A stretch of DNA of 64,000 nt from Allorhizobium ampelinum S4 (lineage in GTDB: Bacteria > Pseudomonadota > Alphaproteobacteria > Rhizobiales > Rhizobiaceae). The notes beneath the pieces are model-generated. The model worked only from the letters and a program-made list of their open reading frames with translations. It made no database searches and was not told the origin of the DNA. Made by a program: the position numbers and the translations under genes. Positions 35,058-43,559 of this stretch are shown here, piece after piece. Numbering within the stretch: position 1 is the first letter of the stretch; each line of letters opens with the position of its first letter. The stretch lies in NCBI RefSeq assembly GCF_000016285.1, contig NC_011989.1, positions 1,367,001 through 1,431,000 on the forward strand, written 5' to 3'.

Positions 35058-35903
35058 TCAAAGAAGCTGTTGGGTGAAGGTCACTTGCGGATGACGCTTG
35101 ATGGCGTCGCGGGCCAGGATGCGTTGTTTCTCGAGCCTGGCAGCATCACGCACCAGCTGTTCCGTAACGTCGATCAGATCACCATAGGGTGCGGCGACGA
35201 TGCCCTGCGCAAACCGCTCATCAATCAGCGTTTCCGGTCCATTCACTTCGCCGACGACGGCCACGCCATTGATGAGCAGATAGAACACCCGCACGACTTC
35301 GAAAATCTGCGATTCCAGCAGATGCATGTTCAAAACCACTTTGGACCTGGCGATCCAGGCATCGCGCTCGCGTCCATACACATCGAACAGATGCTCGATG
35401 ACAAGCCCTCGGGCTTGCAAGCCGTAGAGAATCTCTGCGCGACGTTCATTCATGGAGCCATAAAAAAGCACGTCGATATCCCGCACCGGTGCAGGCGCTA
35501 TACGGTCCAGTTCTTTCTGAAAGCCCAATTGCAGATATTTGACGGGCCGCCCACCGATTCGGTTGAGGATCTCGATATTTGCGGGACTGTAATCCCAGAT
35601 TTCCAAACCGGCATTGAGGCAGATGAGAACCCGCTCACGTGTCCGTTCTGAAGTTGCAGATAGCGGTTCGGCATTGACGATGATCGTGCTCGGATGAAGG
35701 CTGTGAAGGTCCTGCAAGGGGAGGAGATGCGCCCCAAAGATGATGTTGACGGTGTCGTCGGTCACTCTGTTGACTGAAAGGGCCGTCGGATACCCCAATT
35801 CTTTCAAGGAATAGTCGAGGGCCTCGGCGACTTCCTCGAAGGCTTTCGAGTGTCCGAAGCCTTTCGGCTCCACGATGCAAATATTGTAAGGCCGTTTTAT
35901 CAT
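35058..35903 (-). CDS. Glycosyltransferase-like protein, copy 2 of a tandem pair
   Basis: 281 residues when started at the ATG at 35903, which aligns MIKRPYNICIV with MSSEKYNICIV of copy 1; a GTG 12 codons upstream is also possible. Shared blocks include NIIFGAHLL, TIIVNAEPLSA, GLEIWDYS, NIEIL, KYLQLGFQKELDRI, DIDVLFYGSMN, WIARSK, FEVVRVFYLL and ERFAQGIVAA, so the genes are a recent tandem duplication by eye. Both are in the minus-strand run between the monooxygenase-like gene and agmatinase. Function unknown; a glycosyl transfer role is inferred only from fold resemblance. Confidence 0.65.
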   Translation of the reverse strand: MIKRPYNICIVEPKGFGHSKAFEEVAEALDYSLKELGYPTALSVNRVTDDTVNIIFGAHLLPLQDLHSLHPSTIIVNAEPLSATSERTRERVLICLNAGLEIWDYSPANIEILNRIGGRPVKYLQLGFQKELDRIAPAPVRDIDVLFYGSMNERRAEILYGLQARGLVIEHLFDVYGRERDAWIARSKVVLNMHLLESQIFEVVRVFYLLINGVAVVGEVNGPETLIDERFAQGIVAAPYGDLIDVTEQLVRDAARLEKQRILARDAIKRHPQVTFTQQLL

Positions 35904-35974
35904 CTTCAATTCCAAGGTTCCGCCTGCGTCACCGGTCAAACTGAAGCCAGTGGCAATCGGTAATCCTTGCTGTG

Positions 35975-36307
35975 TCAGGCTTTCGCAAAGCTGTAGGACC
36001 GCTCCACTTTTGCCACGCGCACCTCATAGCGGCTATACCATTCCGCACGGCCCTGGTTTTGCGCTGCCAGATGATCCACGACCTTTTTCCAGGCCCGGAT
36101 CGAGTCTTCATCGCTCCAGTAGGAATTGGTTATGCCGAACCCGGTCGCATCGCGGGCGGATTCCACACCGAGAAAGCCTGGCTGCTGGCTGGCAAGCGTC
36201 ACCATGGCCTCTGCCATGTCATCGTAGCCATTGCTGACTTCGGTTCTGACCGAGGAAAAACAGACGACGTAGTAAGGGGGAGAAGGCAGTTTGGCAAAAC
36301 CGGACAT
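35975..36307 (-). CDS. Antibiotic-biosynthesis-monooxygenase-like (ABM) domain protein
   Basis: About 110 residues with the dimeric alpha-beta barrel pattern. The first strand is YYVVCFSSVRTE, followed by DDMAEAMVTLASQQPGFLGVESARD, the short GITNSYWSDEDSIRAWKKVVDH helix and the final WYSRYEVRVAKVERSYSF strand. Relatives include haem-degrading and quinone-acting proteins, but most are uncharacterised. The start is uncertain between ATG 36307 (used) and ATG 36337. Downstream of rpsI but separated from it by a strong terminator, so it has its own promoter. Confidence 0.75.
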   Translation of the reverse strand: MSGFAKLPSPPYYVVCFSSVRTEVSNGYDDMAEAMVTLASQQPGFLGVESARDATGFGITNSYWSDEDSIRAWKKVVDHLAAQNQGRAEWYSRYEVRVAKVERSYSFAKA

Positions 36308-36397
36308 CACGGGCGACTCTCTGTTGGGTTGAGGCATGGCGTGTTGTCAATTTGCTCCTTCAGCCGAAATAGACAAATTCAAATTGATGATCGATCA

Positions 36398-36427
36398 TAA
36401 AAAAAGCGGAGCCGAAGCCCCGCTTTT
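36398..36427 (-). terminator. Rho-independent terminator of rplM-rpsI
   Basis: On the minus strand AAAAGCGGGGCTTCGGCTCC folds around a TTCG loop and ends in CGCTTTTTTT. It lies 25 bp after the rpsI stop. Confidence 0.88.
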
Positions 36428-36452
36428 CCAATGTAAAATTCCAGAAGCGCGA

Positions 36453-36920
36453 TTAGCGCTTGGAGAACTGGAAGGACCGGCGAGCTTTTGCCTTGCCGTA
36501 CTTCTTACGTTCAACAACGCGGCTATCGCGGGTCAGGAAGCCACCCTTCTTCAGAACCGAGCGCAGGCCCGGTTCGAAGTAGGTGAGTGCCTTGGAAATG
36601 CCGTGACGCACAGCGCCAGCCTGGCCGGACAGACCACCACCGGTCACGGTGGCGATAACGTCGAACTGACCGGTGCGAGCAGCAGCAACGACAGGCTGCT
36701 GCAGAATCATCTGCAGAACCGGACGGGCGAAGTAAACCGGGAAATCGCGGCCATTGACCGTGATCTTGCCAGTGCCGGGCTTGACCCAGACGCGGGCAAT
36801 TGCGTTCTTGCGCTTGCCAGTCGCGTAAGCGCGGCCTTGAGCGTCGACCTTACGGACGTGAACGGGAGCCGAAGCTTCCTGCGCAGTGCCGAGATCCTTC
36901 AGGGAAGAGAGGTCAGCCAT
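36453..36920 (-). CDS. rpsI: 30S ribosomal protein S9
   Basis: 155 residues. The first ~25 residues are the alphaproteobacterial extension; then comes the S9 core [28 protein letters not shown] and the conserved end [17 protein letters not shown], whose C-terminal tail reaches the P-site tRNA. It follows rplM with a 2-bp gap, the usual operon. Confidence 0.98.
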   Translation of the reverse strand: MADLSSLKDLGTAQEASAPVHVRKVDAQGRAYATGKRKNAIARVWVKPGTGKITVNGRDFPVYFARPVLQMILQQPVVAAARTGQFDVIATVTGGGLSGQAGAVRHGISKALTYFEPGLRSVLKKGGFLTRDSRVVERKKYGKAKARRSFQFSKR

Positions 36921-36922
36921 AC

Positions 36923-37387
36923 TTAGGCGCTCCTTACGTTCTTGCTGTTCAGCTTGGCCACGTCGAGAGCGACAGGCTGCTGGGCTTCGTGGGGGTGGGC
37001 GGACCCGGCGTAAACGCGCAGGTTCTTCATCTGGCGACGGCCAAGCGGACCGCGGGGAATCATGCGCTCGACAGCCTTTTCAAGAACGCGCTCCGGGAAG
37101 CGGCCTTCGATGATCTGGCGCGCCGTGCGTTCCTTGATGCCACCCGGATAGCCGGTGTGCCAGTAATAGGTCTTGTCGGTGTATTTCTTGCCGGTCAGGA
37201 CAACCTTTTCGGCATTGATGACGATGACATTGTCGCCATCATCGACGTGGGGAGTGTACGTGACCTTGTGCTTGCCACGCAGATAGGTGGCGATCACGGT
37301 GGCGAGGCGACCAACAACGAGCCCTTCGGCGTCGATGATGACCCACTTCTTCTCCACCTCTGCAGGCTTCTGAACGAAGGTAGACAT
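36923..37387 (-). CDS. rplM: 50S ribosomal protein L13
   Basis: 154 residues: [58 protein letters not shown] and [20 protein letters not shown] are the L13 hallmarks. The ATG at 37387 gives the usual [15 protein letters not shown] start; the one at 37396 is 3 codons earlier. First gene of the rplM-rpsI operon. Confidence 0.98.
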   Translation of the reverse strand: MSTFVQKPAEVEKKWVIIDAEGLVVGRLATVIATYLRGKHKVTYTPHVDDGDNVIVINAEKVVLTGKKYTDKTYYWHTGYPGGIKERTARQIIEGRFPERVLEKAVERMIPRGPLGRRQMKNLRVYAGSAHPHEAQQPVALDVAKLNSKNVRSA

Positions 37388-38105
37388 GAGGTTCAACTTT
37401 CTTTTGGACCCTTTCAGCCGTTAACGGCCGGTCGGGCGTTTCTTGTTGCTTGTCTTGTGCGCTTTCACACGCACAAAAAGAATGCGGTCCATAGGGCCGC
37501 AAGCTGCCGGCTTTATAGTCGCGGTGCCGGGTTCGGTCAAGGATGGTTGCTTGATGGCGGAGTTCGAAAAATCCATAGAAAACAGAGGATTAGATGTGTG
37601 GTATTATTTTACCGCAAAATACTTTGCCGTCTTGTCTGGATTTCGGCCTTTTCCGTGGTGCAATCGGCTGGGCGGTCATGCTGAACTCGCCAACTGCTCT
37701 ATGACGCTATGAGGCGCGCTTGTCTTTTTCCTCTCGGACGAGGGCGGGGAGCTCCGTGTTTGATGCCTGCTTCCTCCTGGAGAAGACATGAGGTGGTTGC
37801 TTCGTTTTGAGACAAGCCACTCTGTTATTTCGCCTTGTTTCTAGATAATTAATTTTCAATCAAGAGTAGTATAAACTTAACTCTGACATACGTAACCCGA
37901 GGCTATTGCGTTAACGCAGGCTTACGCAAGTGGGTTGATCGACAATCAAATCGATTTAAATTCTAGTGCGTCTAGCGGCATTATAAGTAAAATAATTTTT
38001 GCCTAAAACTACTTGTAATCATTAGGGAATTCAATGTTTGAGAGTGCTAAAATGCAAGTGAACAAAAAAAGAATATTAAGTGAACATAAAGGCATTAGAC
38101 TTCAT

Positions 38106-38127
38106 TGATGTGATGGTTATCACATCA
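38106..38127. terminator. Hairpin TGATGTGAT / ATCACATCA in the A/T-rich gap
   Basis: A 9-bp perfect inverted repeat with a GGTT loop. No U-tract follows. It could end a short transcript or be a regulator site. Confidence 0.4.
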
Positions 38128-38403
38128 AGCTTGAAAATTCCCTTAAAAAGAGCATACTAATGATAGCGATAACATGACGACCGCTTCACTGTCTCCTCTG
38201 GAGGTGGAGGGGTATTGGTGCGTCTTTATCTCAAGGGTTGTATTCGGCGTTTCCGATTCTGGGTCGGCAGAGGGATGGTTGTGCAAAGAAAGGTTACTTA
38301 ATCGGGAAATGATGGCGCGAATGGGAGCGCGTAATGTGTCATTGCGGGACTTTACGTCTTTGCAAACAGTTAAGCCAAATTTGCTATCCTGCGACCGGGA
38401 CCT

Positions 38404-38450
38404 AGAGTTTGCCTTAGGAAGAGTGGAGCCCGGTTTTCCTGAAAAGACAA
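38404..38450. repeat. Interspersed rhizobial intergenic repeat
   Basis: AGTTTGCCTTAGGAAGAGTGG then CCCGGTTTTCCTGA resembles 27525-27560 and the complement of 48785-48830. It belongs to the abundant non-coding repeat family with the core CCGAAAACCGG...CCACTTTTCGG found across Rhizobiaceae genomes. Confidence 0.6.
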
Positions 38451-38612
38451 ACGACAGCACGAGAGCAAAGCATATCTTCAGGGTAGCTTTTCATGCTTTG
38501 AATTTTTGTTTTGCTGCATGTCGTCATCGCAAAACCGCTGCCCACTTTTAAGCGACAGGTTTTAGGGACGGATTGTCTGGAGAAACGGCTGTCAAGCCGG
38601 GAAGGATAAGCC

Positions 38613-39077
38613 ATGAACCACGACCATTATTCCGATGACTATCTCTGCAAGATTCTGGCGCGCACCCACACCGTCGCGCTGGTTGGAGCGTCCGCACGCG
38701 ATGACCGGCCCAGCCATTGGGTGCTCGGTTTTTTGCTCGGCAAGGGCTATCAGGTCTTCCCCGTGAATCCGGCGCTTGCTGGCACCACGATTCTTGGTCG
38801 CCCTGTGCATGCACGCCTTGCCGATATAGGGGTGCCGATCGATCTCATCGATGTGTTTCGCCGCTCGGAATCCCTCAGTGAGGTGGTGGATGAAGCCCTG
38901 GCGCTGGAGAGACGACCAAAAGCGATTTGGGGTCAATTGGGTGTCCGCGATGATGACGCGGCGGCAAAAGCCGAGGCGGCAGGCATCGCTGTCGTGATGA
39001 ACCGAGCGCTGGTCGCGGAATATCCGCTGGTCTACCACGCCAGTCATATTGCCCATCGCTCCCCCACCGCCGCCTGA
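38613..39077 (+). CDS. CoA-binding domain protein (YccU family), copy 1
   Basis: 154 residues of the small CoA_binding family (Rossmann fold). The nucleotide loop is TVALVGASARDDRPSHWVLGFLLGKGYQVFPVNP, followed by IDLIDVFRRSE, KAIWGQLGV and the late VVMNRALVAEYP. Function is unknown; homologues bind CoA and are often next to sulfur amino-acid genes, as here (metY 1.3 kb on). An AAGGATAAG site precedes the ATG. A closely related copy is at 39746. Confidence 0.85.
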   Translation: MNHDHYSDDYLCKILARTHTVALVGASARDDRPSHWVLGFLLGKGYQVFPVNPALAGTTILGRPVHARLADIGVPIDLIDVFRRSESLSEVVDEALALERRPKAIWGQLGVRDDDAAAKAEAAGIAVVMNRALVAEYPLVYHASHIAHRSPTAA

Positions 39078-39093
39078 TACCAAGCTGCACCAA

Positions 39094-39123
39094 CGATAAT
39101 CGCGCTGCCTTGCGCGATTATCG
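39094..39123. terminator. 12-bp stem hairpin between convergent genes
   Basis: CGATAATCGCGC pairs exactly with GCGCGATTATCG around a 6-nt loop. It lies between the CoA-binding gene (+) and the exported protein gene (-), so it probably terminates both. Confidence 0.65.
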
Positions 39124-39158
39124 CCGTCTTGCGGGCTTATCCACGGGCTGCTTGTCGC

Positions 39159-39503
39159 TCAGAGGGAGTAATGCGGAACGAAGCGGATAAAGCCGTCCTG
39201 CAGGTTGTCCACCGGTTTGCAGTTCAGCACCGGGCAGGCAGGGTTGTCGCGTGTCGGTACTGTGGCGCGTTCGGCATACTCGCCTGGCGAACAGGAATTG
39301 GTGTTGCGAACGTAGCGATCATAAAGCGCCATGCCCGGCACCCGCTTCGAGGGATAGCGTAGAACGGCAGCCCCCTGGTCTCGCAGGATTTGCCGGACAT
39401 TTTCGCAGGCAAGCGTGGTCGAGTTGTAGCGCTCTATCGCCAGTGCACTGCTACCCCATAAAGAAATAGCAACGCAAAAACCTAGTCGTATCATTGGGTT
39501 CAT
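39159..39503 (-). CDS. Small exported protein, unknown function
   Basis: 114 residues. Signal peptide MNPMIRLGFCVAISLWGSSALA with a likely cut after ALA. The mature part has four cysteines (C in TLACENV, NSCSPGEY, NPACP, LNCKPV) that could form two disulfides in the periplasm. The ATG at 39503 has GGAGA 7 nt upstream. It lies between two paralogous CoA-binding genes but on the opposite strand. No family name is known to me. Confidence 0.75.
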   Translation of the reverse strand: MNPMIRLGFCVAISLWGSSALAIERYNSTTLACENVRQILRDQGAAVLRYPSKRVPGMALYDRYVRNTNSCSPGEYAERATVPTRDNPACPVLNCKPVDNLQDGFIRFVPHYSL

Positions 39504-39583
39504 TGGAATATCTCCATCAAAAAGCATTTGCCAATGCCTATAGCATGTCGCGTGATTCCGGATTCACCCGACATGTTATAGGT

Positions 39584-39645
39584 TTTTGTTTTCGCATGTC
39601 TTTTTCTCAAAACCGCCGCACACTTTCGGGTGACGTGCTGTATAT
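39584..39645. repeat. Interspersed rhizobial intergenic repeat
   Basis: GTTTTCGCATGTCTTTTTCTC then AAAACCGCCGCACACTTTCGGG is the same repeat type as 38510-38555 (GCATGTCGTCATCGCAAAACC, CCCACTTTTAAG). These lie at the same place ahead of both CoA-binding genes, so the repeat was probably duplicated with the gene. Confidence 0.55.
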
Positions 39646-39745
39646 CCTCTTCTTAACTGGGGCGCTTTCGCTTACGATCAAGACAGGGCGCAGTTCCAAA
39701 GGATCACAGGAGCTACTCATGCAGTAGCGTCTTGGGGAGAATGAC

Positions 39746-40198
39746 ATGCAGCATGACGTTTATGAGAGCGATTATCTCAGGACCATTCTGGAAACGGTCA
39801 AGATCATTGCTCTGACCGGGGCTTCGCCCAATCCGGCGCGGCCAAGCCATGGGGTCATGCATTTTCTGCTGAACCATGGCTACCGCGTTATTCCGGTCAA
39901 TCCGGGGCAGGCGGGAAAGGACATTCTGAGGCAGACTGTTTTTGCGTCGCTTGGGGACATTCCCGAGCCCGTCGATATGATCGATGTGTTCCGCGCCTCC
40001 GAATATCTGCCCGCAGTGGTGGATGAAGCCTTGGGACTCAAGCATTTGCCGAAGGTGATCTGGGCTCAGCTTGGCGTGCGCGACGACCAAGCCGCCGCCC
40101 GCGCCGAAGCAGCCGGGATCAAGGTGGTGATGAACCGCTGCCCGGCCATCGAATATCCGAGAATTTTTCAAGGGACACTGGAGCCGGACAGGCATTAG
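39746..40198 (+). CDS. CoA-binding domain protein (YccU family), copy 2
   Basis: 150 residues, co-linear with the gene at 38613: KIIALTGASPNPARPSHGVMHFLLNHGYRVIPVNPGQAG, VDMIDVFRASE, VVDEALGLKHLPKVIWAQLGVRDDQAA and VVMNRCPAIEYPR. This copy has a Cys in the last motif (MNRCPAIE), as in most family members, while copy 1 has Ala there. It is 139 bp ahead of metY on the same strand, so a shared transcript is possible. Confidence 0.86.
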   Translation: MQHDVYESDYLRTILETVKIIALTGASPNPARPSHGVMHFLLNHGYRVIPVNPGQAGKDILRQTVFASLGDIPEPVDMIDVFRASEYLPAVVDEALGLKHLPKVIWAQLGVRDDQAAARAEAAGIKVVMNRCPAIEYPRIFQGTLEPDRH

Positions 40199-40337
40199 GC
40201 TGATCGGATAAGAGATCTATAGGCATCAAACGATTGTGCAATTGTCCAAAAAAGCCAGGACGTTCAAACAGGGCATGAGGTAGCGTTTCATCGGCATCGG
40301 TGTAATGCTCTGCCGCAATATTTCAGGGAGGATAACC

Positions 40338-41621
40338 ATGGCAAACAACAATCCGGGCTTTGCGACGCTGGCCGTACATGCCGGTGCGCAGCCGGACCCG
40401 GCGACCGGCGCACGTACGACGCCGATCTACCAGACGACGGCCTTTGTGTTTGAAAATACCGATCACGCCGCCGCCCTGTTCGGCCTCAAGCAATTCGGCA
40501 ATATCTATACAAGGATCATGAACCCGACCCAGGGCGTGCTGGAAGAGCGGGTGGCTGCTCTGGAAGGTGGCACGGCGGCATTGGCGGTGGCATCGGGACA
40601 TGCCGCGCAGATGCTAGTCTTCCATACTCTGATGCAGCCGGGGGATAATTTTGTTGCCGCCAAAAAGCTCTATGGCGGATCGATCAACCAGTTCGGTCAC
40701 GCCTTCCAGAATTTCGGCTGGCAGGTGCGCTGGGCCGATACCGACAATCCGGCAAGCTTTGAGGCGCAGATCGACGAGCGAACCAAGGCGATCTTCATCG
40801 AAAGCCTTGCCAATCCCGGTGGTACATTCGTCGATATTGCCGCGATTGCCGATGTTGCACGACGCCACGGCCTACCGCTGATCGTCGATAATACCATGGC
40901 CAGCCCTTATCTGGTCCGGCCTCTGGAATACGGTGCCGATATCGTCGTGCATTCCGCCACCAAATTTCTCGGCGGCCATGGCAATTCCATGGGCGGCGTG
41001 ATCGTCGATGGCGGCACGTTCGACTGGTCGCAATCGGACAAGTTTCCGAGCCTGTCGCAGCCGCGCAGCGAATATGGCGATGTGGTTCTGCATGACGCCT
41101 TCGGCAATATGGCATTTGCCATTGCCTGCCGGGTGCTCGGTCTGCGTGACCTGGGACCGGCGATTGCGCCGATGAATGCCTTCCTCATCCTGACAGGCAT
41201 CGAAACCTTGCCGCTGCGCATGCAGCGCCACTGCGACAACGCCCTCAAGGTCGCCCACTGGCTGAAGGCCCATGCCAAAGTCTCCTGGGTGCATTATGCG
41301 GGCCTGCCTGACGATCCGAACCATGCGCTGCAACAGCGCTACGCGCCGAGAGGCGCTGGCGCCGTTTTCACCTTCGGGCTGAAAGGCGGCTATGAGGCGG
41401 GCAAGACGCTGGTGGAAGGATTGCAGCTGTTTTCCCATCTTGCCAATATCGGCGATACCCGCTCGCTGGTCATTCATCCTGCCTCGACCACCCACGCCCA
41501 ATTAACCCCGGAGCAGCAGGTGGCGGCCGGTGCCGGGCCGGAGGTCGTGCGCCTGTCCATCGGCATCGAGGACCCCGACGATATCATCGCCGATCTTCAT
41601 CAGGCCTTGTCAAAACTCTGA
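40338..41621 (+). CDS. metY: O-acetylhomoserine aminocarboxypropyltransferase / sulfhydrylase
   Basis: 427-residue PLP enzyme that makes homocysteine (or methionine) from O-acetylhomoserine and sulfide (or methanethiol). Cys/Met-metabolism family features are TTPIYQTTAFVFENTDHAA, YTRIMNPTQGVLEERVAALEGG, the PLP-stacking region, VDNTMASPYLVRPLEYGADIVVHSATKFLGGHG with the Schiff-base Lys in SATKF, and the C-terminal LVIHPASTTHAQL. The ATG at 40338 follows AGGGAGGATAACC; an upstream ATG at 40305 is ignored. Confidence 0.94.
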   Translation: MANNNPGFATLAVHAGAQPDPATGARTTPIYQTTAFVFENTDHAAALFGLKQFGNIYTRIMNPTQGVLEERVAALEGGTAALAVASGHAAQMLVFHTLMQPGDNFVAAKKLYGGSINQFGHAFQNFGWQVRWADTDNPASFEAQIDERTKAIFIESLANPGGTFVDIAAIADVARRHGLPLIVDNTMASPYLVRPLEYGADIVVHSATKFLGGHGNSMGGVIVDGGTFDWSQSDKFPSLSQPRSEYGDVVLHDAFGNMAFAIACRVLGLRDLGPAIAPMNAFLILTGIETLPLRMQRHCDNALKVAHWLKAHAKVSWVHYAGLPDDPNHALQQRYAPRGAGAVFTFGLKGGYEAGKTLVEGLQLFSHLANIGDTRSLVIHPASTTHAQLTPEQQVAAGAGPEVVRLSIGIEDPDDIIADLHQALSKL

Positions 41622-41648
41622 TGGGGCTTGCTGACGATGGGTGCTTTC

Positions 41649-41688
41649 AGAGCATTTCAGCGTTTCCGTGGAAAAGCTGAAATGCTCT
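41649..41688. terminator. Palindromic repeat between metY and metallophosphoesterase
   Basis: AGAGCATTTCAGC (41649-41661) and GCTGAAATGCTCT (41676-41688) are exact complements around GTTTCCGTGGAAAA. This motif is a well known type of rhizobial intergenic palindrome. It separates convergent genes and overlaps the stop of the downstream one. Confidence 0.75.
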
Positions 41689-42820
41689 AAATCCCGCCAG
41701 GCGCCTTCGCTTTCAGGGTAATCCTCGTCAGTTCTGACGGCACGCCGAGCCGGAGTGCAAAGCCGGGCCAGAGCGCTGTCCCATTGTTCACATAGAGCGT
41801 CATGCCACCGATGCCGTAGCGGCCTGAAACAAAGCCGTTATTGGCACGGGCGACCAGCCGGTCAAGGCCCAGAACCATGCCGCCATGCGTATGACCCGAC
41901 AGTTGAAGAGCTATCCCTGACGCGGCCGCCTTGGCTGCCGACATCGGCTGATGGTCGAGGAGAATGATCGGCGCATCTGCAGGCGTCCCCTGGAGCGCCG
42001 CTGCGAGGTCCGGGGCTGGTGCGCCGTGCGCGGCGGCGGAGCGATCCGTGACGCCTGCCAAGGCGAGTTTTGCATCGCCTTTTGTGATCACAGCATGGGC
42101 GTTCGAGAGCATGTTCATCTTCAAGGTCGCGAGATGGGCCATCCAGCCCTGGAAATTGAAGAAGTATTCGTGGTTGCCAGGAATGGCGTAGACGCCGTCG
42201 CGCGCCCGCAAGTTTGCAAGCGGTGCGACATCATCCTGCCGGCTGGCAACGTCACCGTCGATAAAGTCTCCGGTGATGACGATGAGGTCGGCATCGAGCC
42301 CGTTGGTTTTCGATACGACCTCCTCGGTCCAGCGGGCGGGGAACAGGCGGCTGATGTGGAGATCGGTCAGTTGCACGATGCGGTAGCCGTCAAATGCCGG
42401 TGGTAGTCCTGCAATTGGAATTTCGATGTCCTTTAACGGCGGCACCCGGATTGCCTGGCTGACCGCGTATGCGGAAAGGCACAGCGCTACGCCTCCAAGG
42501 GCATATCGCAGACTGGCCGGAATCGACGGGAAATTGCCCTTGAACAGCATGATCACAAGGGAAATAACGTCCAGCACGATCTGGAACACGGCGAGCAGGA
42601 TGATCGCGCCAAACAGGAGATTGAACGCGATGATCAGCGGGCGCGGGAACTCGGGCGAAAACACCGAACCGGACGAGAGGCGGCTGAAGAAATGATATTG
42701 CGAGGCGATCAACAGGAGAACTGCCAGCGCCACCTTCGCCGACCAGATCCAGGGCAAGGGCTGGATGAAGCGGATGGCGACGACCAGCCAGGGAAGTCCA
42801 AAAATCAGATGAAACATCAA
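41687..42820 (-). CDS. Membrane-anchored metallophosphoesterase
   Basis: 377 residues. The first ~130 contain about four hydrophobic helices. The rest is a calcineurin-like domain with all dimetal motifs: QLTDLHISRLF, VITGDFIDGD, AIPGNHEYFF, LLDHQP and LSGHTHGGMVLG. This is the YkuE/UDP-2,3-diacylglucosamine-hydrolase-like superfamily, substrate unknown (phospholipid or envelope phosphoester likely). The catalytic domain sits next to the membrane, probably on the periplasmic side. The start at 42820 begins MMFHLIFGLPWLVVAI, a membrane helix. Confidence 0.88.
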   Translation of the reverse strand: MMFHLIFGLPWLVVAIRFIQPLPWIWSAKVALAVLLLIASQYHFFSRLSSGSVFSPEFPRPLIIAFNLLFGAIILLAVFQIVLDVISLVIMLFKGNFPSIPASLRYALGGVALCLSAYAVSQAIRVPPLKDIEIPIAGLPPAFDGYRIVQLTDLHISRLFPARWTEEVVSKTNGLDADLIVITGDFIDGDVASRQDDVAPLANLRARDGVYAIPGNHEYFFNFQGWMAHLATLKMNMLSNAHAVITKGDAKLALAGVTDRSAAAHGAPAPDLAAALQGTPADAPIILLDHQPMSAAKAAASGIALQLSGHTHGGMVLGLDRLVARANNGFVSGRYGIGGMTLYVNNGTALWPGFALRLGVPSELTRITLKAKAPGGI

Positions 42821-43203
42821 TTCTATTCTTTCGGGGTGTAGACGGGCAACGCGACCTGTTCCGTGCTGTTGTTTCCGGCTTCTTAACTGTCACGATCGGA
42901 TGTCGCAGCATGTAGCGACTTGATTTGGTCAAGGCCTTGAATGTTGTTCGCACCAGTCCGTTAGACAAGAGCGTATCGACTACAACGGTGAAAACACCAA
43001 TCTGGATCTCTGCTGCTGCATGAGTCTTTAAACGGGTTATGGCTGTAGACGGAAATCATGCAGCTTGCTGCCGTACAGATACGGAAATCGCTGTCTTGGT
43101 GGAGACATTTGGCGCAGCCAAGTCTATTCTGCAATCAAATCAGCATTGCCGACAATTGATGGCATTGATGAACCCCATTTAATGGATGTGCGAGACAGAG
43201 ATC
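42821..43203. other. Intergenic region, nothing recognised
   Basis: About 380 bp between divergent metallophosphoesterase and cupin genes. Presumably carries both promoters; I see no structured element. Confidence 0.4.
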
Positions 43204-43548
43204 ATGATCACATCGCTTCGCTTCGATTTGTCCGCCGTTCAACCGGAAGAGGGCGCTCCCGCCCCGGACAGGCTGGTCGCTGGAGATCCGCGCTTCCTGA
43301 CCTGGAGTATCGATGAGCCCGGTCAAGGGCTCTATGCCGGTGTCTGGCAATCCACACCTGGCACGTGGCGGATCGTCTACGACGAATGGGAATATTTTTC
43401 CGTTTTGGAAGGCTATTCTATCGTCACGGAAGACGGTGGTGAGCCGATGCATCTGCGCAAGGGTGACAGGATGATTCTGCGGCCCGGCTTCACGGGACTT
43501 TGGGAAGTGGTGGAAACCACGACGAAGGATTACGTCGTTCGGTTTTGA
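43204..43548 (+). CDS. Cupin domain protein (DUF861 type)
   Basis: 114-residue single-domain cupin. The YAGVWQSTPGTWRIVYDEWEYFSVLEGYSIVTEDGG stretch and MHLRKGDRMILRPGFTGLWEVVE correspond to the two cupin motifs of the (S)-ureidoglycine aminohydrolase-like / DUF861 group. That group often keeps an E rather than the classical His triad, and here too few His are present for a typical metal site. Function unknown. The start at 43204 is favoured over 43186 by family length. Confidence 0.78.
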   Translation: MITSLRFDLSAVQPEEGAPAPDRLVAGDPRFLTWSIDEPGQGLYAGVWQSTPGTWRIVYDEWEYFSVLEGYSIVTEDGGEPMHLRKGDRMILRPGFTGLWEVVETTTKDYVVRF

Positions 43549-43559
43549 GGCGGCTGCCG

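Larger units (their letters stand above)
37388..38612. other. Long intergenic region, A/T-rich, with repeats and hairpin
   Basis: About 1.2 kb between rplM and a CoA-binding gene. I see no protein with a family, and frames up to ~125 codons here lack ribosome-binding sites. The stretch 37830-38160 is conspicuously A/T-rich. It includes a 24-codon frame at 38034-38108 whose stop overlaps a hairpin (38106-38127), and rhizobial repeat segments at ~38400-38450 and ~38510-38555. A small RNA is possible. Confidence 0.5.

Noticed and set aside
38174-38551. 125-codon frame before the CoA-binding gene
   Set aside because: It covers repeat sequence, has no ribosome-binding site and no family; opposing frames are equally long.
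40199-40337. SAM-II riboswitch before metY
   Set aside because: Such elements precede methionine genes in alphaproteobacteria, but I could not find the conserved pseudoknot segments here.
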